A stretch of 64,000 bases of DNA from Megascapheus bottae (taxonomy: Eukaryota; Chordata; Mammalia; Rodentia; Geomyidae): NCBI GenBank assembly GCA_024803745.1, contig JANJXV010000025.1, positions 21,072,610-21,136,609 on the forward strand, given 5' to 3'. The notes beneath the pieces were generated by a model. That model had not been told where the DNA came from and did not search any database. It saw nothing but the letters and a program-made list of their open reading frames with translations. Position 1 is the stretch's first letter, and the number at the start of each line of letters is the position of its first letter. Position numbers and translations under genes: made by a program. Shown one piece after another: positions 54,890-64,000 of the stretch.

Positions 54890-55322
54890 TGAAAGGATGA
54901 AAACAACTACCCCCAGACTCAAAATTATTCCCCTTTCCAGGAAGCAGAATAGAAACTCAGCTTGAATCATAAATAGGAGTTTCGAAGAGAAGTTTCTGAG
55001 GACCCAGAGGCTACATAAACAGGAAAGAACAGTTAATAAGTCACCTTATCTGAAAGGAACTTCTGGACCCTAATTAACAATTATTTGTGGGTTTTGCAAC
55101 TGTAGAATGCCCCCATCTAACTTGCCTAGCAACTGTTTGTGATTTTTGCCTTTAAATAGACTGTGTAAAACCTGACTAGCAACTTCTCCCAGCCTCGCTG
55201 CAGCCAGGACCTGCGGACAAGTTCCCTGCCTGGCTTGTATCCGCAATAAACCTTTGCTGTTGCATTTCGGACACCTCGATCTTGGTGGTCTTCTTTGGGG
55301 GACTCCTTCTCTGGGCACAACA
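54890..55322 (+). mobile_element. 5' LTR of copy A
   Basis: Starts TGAAAGGATG and ends ACAACA immediately before the primer binding site. Contains a TTTAAATA box (55151) and AATAAA at 55245-55250, followed by a U5-like TTGGTGGTCTTC stretch. About 433 bases. The left edge is set by the TG and comparison with gammaretroviral LTR starts; the right edge is firm. Confidence 0.85.
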
Positions 55323-55324
55323 TT

Positions 55325-55342
55325 TGGGGGCTCATCCGGGAT
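55325..55342 (+). promoter_or_regulatory. Primer binding site, tRNA-Pro type
   Basis: TGGGGGCTCATCCGGGAT differs at one base from the usual tRNA-Pro binding site of gammaretroviruses and lies two bases after the LTR end. Confidence 0.93.
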
Positions 55343-55573
55343 CCCCCAGGAACCCCACCAGGACCCTCTGGAGCCCGAAAGGTTTGTTGCCTCCTGACCG
55401 GTAAGAGCACTCACTTGTCTGCTTCTCGTCTGTGTCTGTGTCTGTGTCATTGTCCTTTTACTTCATTTTGTAGCGGTTGATCGGTCGCATTTTTATTTGG
55501 CAGGCTCTTACTGGGGCAGACGTGTCTGGACAATGATCCTAGAGGGAACAGGAAATGTCCCAATCCCCACTTT

Positions 55574-55680
55574 GGGCAAAGGGTCTCTGAACCTCAAGCC
55601 ATCTGGGGGCACCAGAGGCGTGTCAGTCTGGGCAAAGGGTCTCTGGACCCCAAGCCATCTGGGGGCACCGAGGAGGTGTC
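55574..55680 (+). repeat. Tandem duplication in the leader of copy A
   Basis: Two units of about 55-58 bases, each with GGGCAAAGGGTCTCTG and AAGCCATCTGGGGGCACC, in the untranslated leader after the splice-donor-like site. Confidence 0.85.
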
Positions 55681-56544
55681 CATCTGGTTTGATGACACTC
55701 CCCAGGGAGGGGAAGAAGGAGTCTCTCTGATTCCTCCCTGCACTAGCTAGAGTGTATTTGGGCAACTTCCCTCTCGGGTGTGTGAGGAAGTGCCACTTTG
55801 TACTTTGTCCCAGGAAATTGTGACTGTCTTCTTAAGTTTGTTGCTTGTTATCCGTTGTCTGTTTGTTTTTAGTCTACCAGTCTTCCTATTTTAAATGGAA
55901 AACTATTGCCCCCCTGATAGCAGTTTTTGCAGGTAGGATGGCCTTGGCCAGCCTGCTGCCAGAGAATGGAAGTCTCCACGGGGAGGCGCCCCCTGGGAGT
56001 TTTCAGGGCCCCAGGTGTCTTCCTCACTCTGACTGCTGCCAGGCATGCCATCAAAATTTGAGGGTACTTAAAGGTCTCTGCTTCTGTCTTGTTTTGTTAG
56101 GTGTTTTTTGTCTTGTCTGGTTTTGTTTTTGAAATTGGTACCAGTCCTAAATATGGATCCTTGTGATTTTTATGTGTGTATGTCTTTGTTATTTATTTTA
56201 ACCTTTCTGGGTCTCAGGCCAGGTATGGCTCCTCCCACTCAGCTGCAATTGAGGCAAGCAGAGGTCAGGCAGGCCGCTGCATGCCTAGTCTAGTTTCCCT
56301 TTTCCTAATAACCTGGCTGAAGTGACAATCTGGGGACAATTGGTGGCAGGACACAGGCATCATTCTTGGTTCCCCCAGGTTTAAATTTGGTCCTGTAAAC
56401 TGCTATGTGAGATGGCCTAGTCAAAATCTGGAAAATGACTAGAGTTATGTTCTAGATGGGCTAAATTTGGTGCTGGAAGACTCCCCACCAAATAATAATT
56501 TCAACTAAGTTGCCTTGTAAAAAGTTTTGAACCTGGTTCTCACT

Positions 56545-56610
56545 TGCAAGAGTAAAATTGGCAAAGCTCTCTTGACACAAACTCCCAGAAAATGTACAGC
56601 CAATATTAAT
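56545..56610 (+). repeat. Internal direct repeat within copy A (first unit)
   Basis: About 65 bases beginning TGCAAGAGTAAAATTGGC and including GAAAATGTACAGCCAATAT recur almost unchanged at about 58355-58422, 1.8 kb downstream in the same orientation. Confidence 0.85.
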
Positions 56611-59597
56611 TTTGCACGCTTTAAGATCTTTGAGTATGAATGTGTGTGTGAATGGGTGTGAGTGAACATGTTCAAGGTTAAATTGTCAGCATGCTGTGTA
56701 AAACAATGGATGAATTTATACATAAAACACAAAGTCAATTGGGTAAATCTAAGTCTAAACTTCAAGAAAATTATTAGGTTTGAATGTTTCCAATGTCTCA
56801 AAAGATTATTACATTGTTTTAAAGAGGAACTACTTAAAAAAAGAATTTTTCTAAAGATTCTGAAATCTGCATTTAAAAAAATGTGGTAATGTAATGCATA
56901 GAGCTGTTTACATTATAAACATTGTATCCTATTTAGCCCAGAGGCCTGAGGGAATTTGGAATTTAATTCAAGTTAAAATTTGGAGATAAGTGTCAGGAAT
57001 TTAAATGTGAACTTGTTTATCAATGTCAGAAACTTTGCCTGTCTTTTAAAACTGTTTAGGTAATCAAACGCCAAGAGAAAGGATGGAAAAACTTAGGATA
57101 GTCCTGTGTGGCCATCTTTGGGGGTGATAGGTGAACTGGCAAAGGTGCAGCTCTGGGTTCCCATGGTGGAAAAGGCCCTAAGGGAGGGTCCATGCATGGT
57201 AAAAGAAGATAAGCTGGCACAAAGGCTGTTCATCTAAACTGGTCAGATGGACTGAGTGGACCATCTTTGTCCTTTTTCTTTGCAGACTGACACCGAAAAT
57301 CTGATGGTAAAATGTGGGTGATGTGATTAGTATTTCTTAAACTGCCCCCTAAAATGTATTAATTTGGGGAAAGGGTTTTAAAAGGAATATTTAAAGGTTT
57401 ATTTCCCTATGATTTGGTTTCATGCTACTGGATGGCAATTGGATGTACTTTAGAAAAAGACGCAAACTAAGTCAGGACTTCTGGTGCACTGATGATGTTT
57501 ATAGTTCTTGCATTAAGGAAAAACTTATTTGAGTTTAAACTGTTGTTAGAATTCTAAGCAGTGACCTGAACTGCAGAAAAAAAAATTCCTCTTCTAAAAA
57601 GAGGCCTGGAGACAAAAGAAGTATCTTGAGCCCTTAAAGATTTTTCAAATGCAAATAAAGGCTAAAATGTTAAGTGTTTAAGCAAACATCAGTAAAAGTT
57701 TTCAAGAAAATTAGAAATGGGTTTCTGAACAAAATTTGAAAGTGAAGTTGTCCTAAATGCTTGTTTCAAGAAAGACAAAAAAGGGAAAATTAGGACTACC
57801 AAAATGCTTAATTGCTATTTCAGCTTGCTCTTGTAAGTTACTTTATAGCAATTTCCCACAGGCCCATGGAGAAGGACAGCAATCCTTATTCAGATGTAAC
57901 TTTGGCCCTTACCAAGTTCCAGGTAAGATCATGCTTAGAAACTATTTTTGAGTTGACCACCTTGTTGCTTTAATTGGATTAACGTGGCCTTTTGTAGGAC
58001 TGAAAACTGCAGTTCTGAGCCAGCCTGGGCAGAGCAAAGTCCCTGTGAGACTGTGGTGTCTAATCTAGCAGCAGAGTGCTAGTGAGGCAGAGTTGCTTTG
58101 GAGCTCAAAGTGGCAGAGTGCTAGCCTTGAGCTGGAGAGCTGAGGGACAGTGCCTGAGTTCAAGTCCAGAAACCAAGCAAGTGAAATGCAAATGGGACAT
58201 TTATCCCTGCATGGAGAGACACTATTGAGACAATGAAGCATCCAGATGCAGTAAGCCACTGCTTGGATGGCAGAGATGGTATCAGATCCTAGAGTCACTT
58301 GTGCTTGGCTATTCGAAATTAATCAGAGCCAGGAGGTCATAGAATAGTTTGTAAGCATGCAAGAGTAAAATTGGCAAAGCTCTCTTGACACAAACTGCCA
58401 GAAAATGTACAGCCAATATATACTCCATAACTGGGCAGGAACTTGTCAGTCATCTGTAATAGCAGGTAGTTTACAATCCTGAACCCCATGTTTGTTCAAA
58501 GCCCTAACTGAGCGAATTTTGAATTGGCACCAGCCACAAAATTCCGGAAAATTTGTGGACCTGAGGCTGTGTCCCTATTGATCTGTTTAGGCCTACACTG
58601 ATAATTGTTAGGGTCACAGCGATTAAGATCCCCAGACAATCAGGAAAATGCCTTTGCAAACGGGTGCTAAGTAAACTACACTGTTGTAGCCAAAGAAAAA
58701 GTTTGTGCAGTTGTTAAATGTTTTATATGCTCTACAGTTTAGAGTAAAATATTGCTCCTATAATGTAATCCTGGCAACCCCTTGGTAAAATAGGCTAAAA
58801 TAGCTTTTAGAATCCCTAGCTAAGTATAGAGACAACGCCCCTGAGTCAGCCTGAAAAAGTTACAGAAGATGGATCTCCACCCATCAACCCCCTTAAGATG
58901 AAGGGACCAGAGTCATTTTTGGAAAGTGAGACAGGATAAATTAGAGGTATGGGAAAGAGTAGTAACATGTACAAGAGTAGAGACTGCACTTGTGGGGAAT
59001 GTGTACAGGTTCAAGTCTTCTATACCTGTCTAGAGAATCCTAGCCTCGTTTAAAGGAAATCTGGTTACTAAAAGTTGTCACCCTGGTATTACTTTGGAAT
59101 CTCAACCCTATACTGTCCTAAAAACCAATGGGGTGACAGCCTGCAAGAATGAGTATGCTCAGGAAAAACAACCAGGAAATCATTGGGAGTCACCAAAGTC
59201 AAGCCTTAGGTTAAGCTTCTTTAATTAGTCTATGCAGAAATTTTCAGGTGACCCAGTAGGAGGTGTGACATTCCACTGGAGCTGCTGAGAGACAAGGTTG
59301 ATGCCACACAGCCTGTCCTGCCTGATTCCACCACCCCACAGCTGCTTCCTGAGAGGACTGGAACTAAACCCTTGGTGGTAGGACATTCTATCTGTGCTAA
59401 GTTCAAAGTCCCCTACATTTTTGCAGCCATTATAGTGACTCTGGATGGGTGAAGGGAATTTTCCATCCAGTACTGAACAGCCTAGAGGTGAGAGGTGCAA
59501 ACGTAAATGAGGGCTATAGTCAAATGAAAAAGAGAGAAAGGTTAGTAAAGTTTTGGGGAGAGGAGTTGAAAAAAAATGGTTTATAAGAAAGGATCTG

Positions 59598-59792
59598 CGG
59601 CCGGGAGTTTGGCCTAGTGGTTAAAGTGCTTGCCTAGCATGCATGAAGACCCGGGTTCGATTCCTCGGCACCACATACATAGAAAAAAAGCCAGAAGTGG
59701 TGCTGAGGCTCAAGTGGTAGAGCTCTAGCCCTGAGAAAGTCCAAGGACAGTGCTCAGGCCCTGAGCTCAAGCCCAGGACTGGCAAAAAAAAA
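59598..59792 (+). mobile_element. Young IDL-Geo SINE with 13-bp target duplication
   Basis: Complete element starting GCGGCCGGGAGTTTGG and ending in poly-A, flanked by the perfect direct repeat AAGAAAGGATCTG at 59585-59597 and 59793-59805. It sits inside the plus-strand retroviral element, so it is younger than that element. Confidence 0.92.
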
Positions 59793-60249
59793 AAGAAAGG
59801 ATCTGAAAGGAATTGTTTTCAAAAAGGAGAAAAAATGTTCATGTAAGTTATAGAAGGTTTGAGTATATAGCCAATGGTATGAGTATATCTTGAGTAAAGT
59901 TGGTATGCAGTGAATGCAGTAATGTAAATAGAGTACACTGATGTGAGGGGTTGCTATGCTTGGATGTATATTTCCTAATTGTGAGGGTTTTCTTGGGTGC
60001 AGAACTGGGAGGGCACACTGTATGCTCCTCCAAACCAAAGAATGCTGTCTGCCTGAGTCTGATAACAATTGTTGGCCCCCTAAACCATGTGTTATCACAG
60101 CTGGCACTGTTAACCATGATTCAATCCAGTCCTTACAGGCCTTATGGGGACCCACAAAAATTGCCATCATGCACAGTCCCAGTCATCAAAAAAGGATTGA
60201 CACAGTGACCAGAGGAAATCATTTGACCGATTGAGTTGCCAAGAAAGTA

Positions 60250-60606
60250 GCCCTTCAATCTAGTCTACAGCTCGTGCACAAGAGCATGTGGCCCCAACTC
60301 AAAGCCCTTTATGATACTGCCTCTGTCCCTACCCACCATTTGTTCAGACCAGGCGACTGGGTACTCATCTGGAGACACAATCCTAACACTATGGAACCAC
60401 GCTGGAAAGGGCCCTACGTGGTGTTACTGACGGCCCCCACCACTCTCAAAGTAGATGGAGTCACCGCCTGGATCCATTACTCACAGGCCAGACTGGCAGA
60501 TCCCTTTGCCCTGAACGAAGGTTATCGTGGAGACAGCCGGAAGGCCAGCAGACACCTCTCCAACCCTTTAAAGCTTAAGATATGTCGCCGCTCACAGGCC
60601 TCCTAA
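60250..60606 (+). pseudogene. Retroviral integrase C-terminal remnant
   Basis: An open stretch of about 110 codons (60274-60606) contains a basic/aromatic segment with the GPY module (WKGPYVV) and the following VDG/WIHYSQ block that mark the integrase C-terminus of gammaretroviruses. The upstream part is interrupted by a stop and no catalytic core was recognised, so it is a remnant. Bases 60587-60780 could be the beginning of an env reading frame, which normally overlaps here; this is weak. Confidence 0.8.
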
Positions 60607-60780
60607 CACTTTTCTTTTGTCTAGTTAATGGCAATCTACATCTCCCTTGGAACCAGAACTGGCTAATCATCAATGCGGAGACAGGAGTCATGGCAAATTC
60701 CAGCACCTCACTCCACTAACCCAAGGACACCTGGTTCCTGGACTTGTCCGTAGACTGTTGTGGTTCTTCTCAGACATCCA

Positions 60781-61575
60781 TGAGGGAATAAGATGGCGAC
60801 GGAGCCCAAGAGTAATATAGACTCCGGAGACCAGACTCTCAGTACAGATCTAACCTTTATTCCACAAAATGTGCTCGCTAAATACAGATCGAGCGGTCGC
60901 AGCCATGTCATCAAATAGGGACAACCATCAGCCAATGGTGTCCTGAGACACACCCCACTTGCCCCAGGTGGGTAGGGCCAGGCGCCCTCTGGCTCCTGAC
61001 TGCTTGCATCACTGAGTGTGTACGTGCTGAAGTGCAGATAGCAAGCAGCAGGTTACCCCCCACCTCTCCCCCTTTTTCTTTATTTATGGACACTCATAAC
61101 GGAATGTAGGATGCACAAAGCCTGATGCTGTGGAAATGAGTTAGGTGGGCCAAAGAGGACTAGGGCTAGGTGGGTTTCAAAAACGGGATTGGGGTAAATG
61201 GGAATCACAGCCCCCATGTCCTCCCCAACATGCTTTGAGGGAAGATAATTGTTCATAATCATATCACGGTCCTCTGCTTGAGAGTCAAGTTTATTACTCC
61301 AGGCCTCCACAGTTCCTGTTTCTTCTGGTTCCCATGCTGGGGTAGACATAGGATGAGGTAGCTTTGAGGAGAGTCCGTGGTATCTATATCTGACAGAGCA
61401 GTTATCCAGGGCGGTTTTTCTGGATAGGTCAGAGTCTTGGGCCATACTGGTGAGGTCACGAAGGTGGAGGCAGGACTCAGGTCAGTTGGCTGTAGCTGGC
61501 AGCGGTGTTGCTGAGAGGCCATTTCGTGGTGGCAGGAGCTTGTAGATTGCCTATTCCTGAAACTTGAGAGTTAAC
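60781..61575 (-). mobile_element. 3' end of a minus-strand LTR element
   Basis: On the minus strand a polypurine tract (AAAAAGGGGGAGAGG, 61077-61063) is followed by an LTR of about 282 bases, 61062-60781, starting TGGGGGGTAACC and ending CCCTCA, with AATAAA at 60861-60856. Internal sequence reaches back to about 61575 and has open frames of about 90-120 codons with no recognised product. It truncates copy A. Confidence 0.65.
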
Positions 61576-61576
61576 A

Positions 61577-62316
61577 GTTATGCAAGAGGGTGGAAGGGTT
61601 CGGGGTATATCCCAGAGGTGCCCTTATTTTACGCCACAAATCATAGCCACACCTTCCGATCAAGCGGCAGGCACCATCTCAGCCAGGTGTGGTTCCAAGA
61701 CCAAAAGTTGCATAAGTTTCCATGTCCCTGATGTGACATGCTCCACATCTCCCCCTTATTTCATTAGCAGGTGCTTGCCTTACTTGAGAGTGTGCCTGTC
61801 TTAGGCTGTCCCCCTCTGAGGATCTTACCTGTCACTGACTACCACCCTAGCTCTTCAGGCAATTCACCTGCAGGGTTGGCAGACCCAAGTGGAGATTTTA
61901 AGTAGGGGAGATGGTCAACATCTAGAAAGGAAACCCTTCTGTGCTCTGGTCTGTATCTGTACATCCTGGTGAGGGCCAGGGCCAACCTCATAGGGTTCCC
62001 AGACCACGTCTCATTATAATGGCACACATGAGTTAAACCCTCACCCCATTGTTAACAGAGGGGCTGGCTCCTGCCAGGTGTTAGTGATCAGGTCCTTCCA
62101 TCGGCCAAGGGGCAGAGGGGTTGGGCAAGGTAGCATGGTGCCCAATGCTTATAAGCAAGGGAAAATCCTTTAGAATCGAAATTTTACAAGTTCAATGTAA
62201 ATAAATTATCAACAAGCTTATCTTGAGGCCTAATGCCTTATGCCCATTTTTATTTGTTTTTTAAGAGGGCCAATGGCCAAGAGTAGGCTAGCAAAAGTCC
62301 CAGGAGTGGAATTTGG
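61577..62316 (-). mobile_element. Partial LTR and internal fragment of a second minus-strand element
   Basis: Minus strand: purine run AATAAGGGGGAGA (about 61768-61756), then an LTR start TGTGGAGCATGTCACATC at about 61755. This matches the first half of the solo LTR at 62946-63375 and then breaks off near 61577. The upstream part 61770-62316 is likely internal sequence of the same element; no product could be named. Confidence 0.6.
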
Positions 62317-64000
62317 GTGAAGATCCATCTTCTGTAACTTCTTCAAGCTGACTCAGGGGAGTTGTCTCTACACTTGGCCAGGGACCCTAAAAGCTTAGCC
62401 TATTTTACAGACTGATAGGCACATAGCCTCAGGTTCACAAACTTCTTTCCTGAATTTGTGGCTGGTTTTAACCAAAAATCTGGTCAGTTAGGGCTTACAG
62501 CAAAATTAGAATTGTAAACTACCCATAATTTTGACAACCTTAAGTTTTAACTACCCACTATTATACTTACAAGTTCCTGCCCAGTAACACAGGCATGCTT
62601 ACAAATGATTCTCTAAGCATAATCTTACCTGGAACTTGGTAAGGGCCAAATTTACATCTGAATAAGGACCTGCTGTTCTTTTCTGTGGCCCACCCCACCC
62701 CGAAACTGTTACAAACAAACTTACAAGGCCAAATTGAAATAGCAATTAAACAATCATTTTGTTAGCCCTAATTTTCCTTTTTACTCTTTTTAAAACCCTT
62801 TTTCCCAATTTAATAAATTTTAGGAGGCAAGTTTAAGAAATACTAATCACATCACCCACTTTACATTTTTTGTATGTTACTTTTAAGTATAAACTTGTAT
62901 ACTTGTACACAAGTATAATCTCGAACATGTTTGCTCACACACATTTGTTGGGTTTTTAGTCCTTCATCCCTCCTGACCTGCAAGAGGAATAGAGATAACA
63001 CTCCCCGACCAAGACGAGCCAAGAGAGGAAGGGTCGGAGGACAATCAGATGCGTCAGGGAGACCCATCAGGCAGGAACTCGTTTATTGAGGAAGTACATT
63101 CAGTGAGTATAGGATGCAGGAGCCAATCAGCACAAAGGTAGGCAGGGCAGTGGGAGGTAGGTAAAGAAGGGGAATCAAGTGCTGTCTGAGAGGGCGGAAG
63201 TGTTCGGGGCCAATCCCAGAGGTAGCCTTACTTTACATCACAAAACCATAGCCAAGCCTTCCAACCAGGTGACAGGCAGGTTGGGTCCCCAAACCAGGAA
63301 ATGAGCACTGGGCCACGAGGTAGGCCTTCTTTTCTACAGCATAGTTTCCATTTCCCTGATGTGACATGCCCTACACACATTCACCCTCAACCATCTAAAA
63401 GTGCACAGACTTAATATCAGCTGTACATTTTCTGAGGTTTTCAAAAGATTCAATTACAAGGATCCATATTTAGGACTGGAACCAATTTCAAAGACAAAAA
63501 CCGGACAAGGAAAGACATGTAACATGGGCAAGGCAGAGAAGCAGAAACTTTTAAGTGACCCCCCAAACTTTTGATGGCATGCCTCACCTTGAACTATCAG
63601 AGTGACGGAAAAGACCATGAGGCCCCCAGGGGGCGCCTCCCCAATGGAGATCTCCGTTCCCTGGTAGCCGACCGGAGGAGGCCATTCTCAAGCAAGAGGG
63701 AAAGCAAAACAACAAGAAAATTGGGCTGGGTAGATACTCTTAGACATGTCTTGCTGGTGGGACTGGAACCCACACATCCTCTCAGATGTGCCCTGTTATC
63801 GACAAGAACCCTAAAAGGGGTCAAGGCATCCCTTGACCGTACTCTGTTTTAGGCCACAGTGCGCTTTCGAGAAAAGTACAGGGGGGGGGGAGGGTCGACC
63901 GACTTCTACTTACCTCTGGAGGCCTCTGCTTTTAACCTGGGCATCTTTTCCAAAAAGGGTTGTATTAGGAGGGGCGGTAAAGGAAGACCAATGCTTGTAG
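62317..64000 (-). mobile_element. Second gammaretrovirus-like copy (copy B), inverted, partial
   Basis: Reverse complement matches copy A in blocks: 63560-63680 with about 55905-56060, 63470-63530 with about 56120-56220, 63390-63440 with about 56560-56640, 62790-62870 with about 57310-57390, and 62317-62420 with about 58780-58880. It therefore runs leader-to-interior from right to left, starts beyond base 64000 and ends abruptly near 62317. The part matching 56675-57305 of A is absent. A solo LTR interrupts it. Confidence 0.8.
62946..63375 (-). mobile_element. Solo LTR nested in copy B, 6-bp target duplication
   Basis: Minus strand: TGTAGGGCATGTCACATC to ACCCAACA, about 430 bases, with CTCAATAAACGAG as polyadenylation signal. 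Flanked on the plus strand by the perfect direct repeat CACATT at 62940-62945 and 63376-63381. Related to the partial LTR at 61577-61755. A 6-bp duplication suits a class II (ERVK-type) element. Confidence 0.9.

Larger units (their letters stand above)
54890..60780 (+). mobile_element. Gammaretrovirus-like element (copy A), 3'-truncated
   Basis: Has a 5' LTR, a tRNA-Pro-type primer binding site, a leader with a splice donor-like CCGGTAAG (about 55398-55405), a long interior with no substantial open frame, and near its 3' end a readable integrase C-terminus. The 3' LTR is missing; an unrelated minus-strand LTR begins at 60781. Two SINEs (about 58000-58185 and 59598-59792) have inserted. A second copy of the same interior lies inverted at 62317-64000. 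Gag, protease and reverse transcriptase were not recognised. Confidence 0.85.

Noticed and set aside
59598..59670. tRNA-like sequence with A and B boxes
   Set aside because: This is the head of a SINE: no proper anticodon stem-loop or acceptor pairing, and a Geo tail follows.
63720..63840. Minus-strand stretch with a T-loop-like GGTTCCAGTCCCACC
   Set aside because: The remaining cloverleaf arms could not be built, and the stretch lies in the interior of retroelement copy B.

Overview
This is a mammalian nuclear window with three genes: UMOD (minus strand, 5' part only), PDILT (minus, complete) and ACSM5 (plus, complete). The order and orientations match the UMOD-PDILT-ACSM5 neighbourhood of mammals (human 16p12). 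Every exon was placed by reading the sequence for GT/AG boundaries and reading-frame phase. Each spliced reading frame closes without a frameshift: 582 codons of UMOD before the window edge, 605 codons of PDILT and 578 codons of ACSM5. Several coding exons lack a start codon or are very short (UMOD signal-peptide exon, PDILT exons at 22692, 18045 and 15924, most ACSM5 exons) and are found only by splicing.

The interspersed repeats point to a geomyoid rodent (kangaroo rat, pocket mouse or pocket gopher). A two-part SINE occurs many times. Its left half resembles a tRNA-Ala/ID element and its right half ends in a shared block ('...AGTGGTAGAGCTCTAGCC...CAGGACTGGC', then poly-A), which fits the IDL-Geo SINE described only from Geomyoidea. 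A second SINE joins a B1/7SL-like head to the same right half. Genus cannot be told from this window.

Layout: 1-9200, UMOD exons 8 to 1 with a TATA promoter near 9190. 9200-13110, intergenic. 13110-30390, PDILT, 11 coding exons, with an in-frame pentapeptide minisatellite in its last exon. 30390-36940, the divergent PDILT/ACSM5 intergenic region, with long GAAA/GA microsatellites, a LINE 3'-end-like repeat and a solo LTR carrying three nuclear-receptor-type half-sites. 36941-51790, ACSM5. 51791-54889, 3' flank with SINEs. 54890-64000, a retroviral graveyard: a gammaretrovirus-like element on the plus strand, a partial second copy of the same family on the minus strand, fragments of two other LTR elements between them, and a solo LTR with a perfect 6-bp target duplication nested in the second copy.

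The genes do not form one pathway. UMOD makes the kidney thick-ascending-limb filament protein, PDILT is a testis ER chaperone of the PDI family, and ACSM5 is a mitochondrial medium-chain acyl-CoA synthetase. No CRISPR array, tRNA gene, rRNA gene or wholly unknown protein-coding system was seen. The most unusual items are the PDILT tail repeat, the LTR-borne half-site array upstream of ACSM5, and the inverted pair of retroelements whose shared interior appears largely non-coding.
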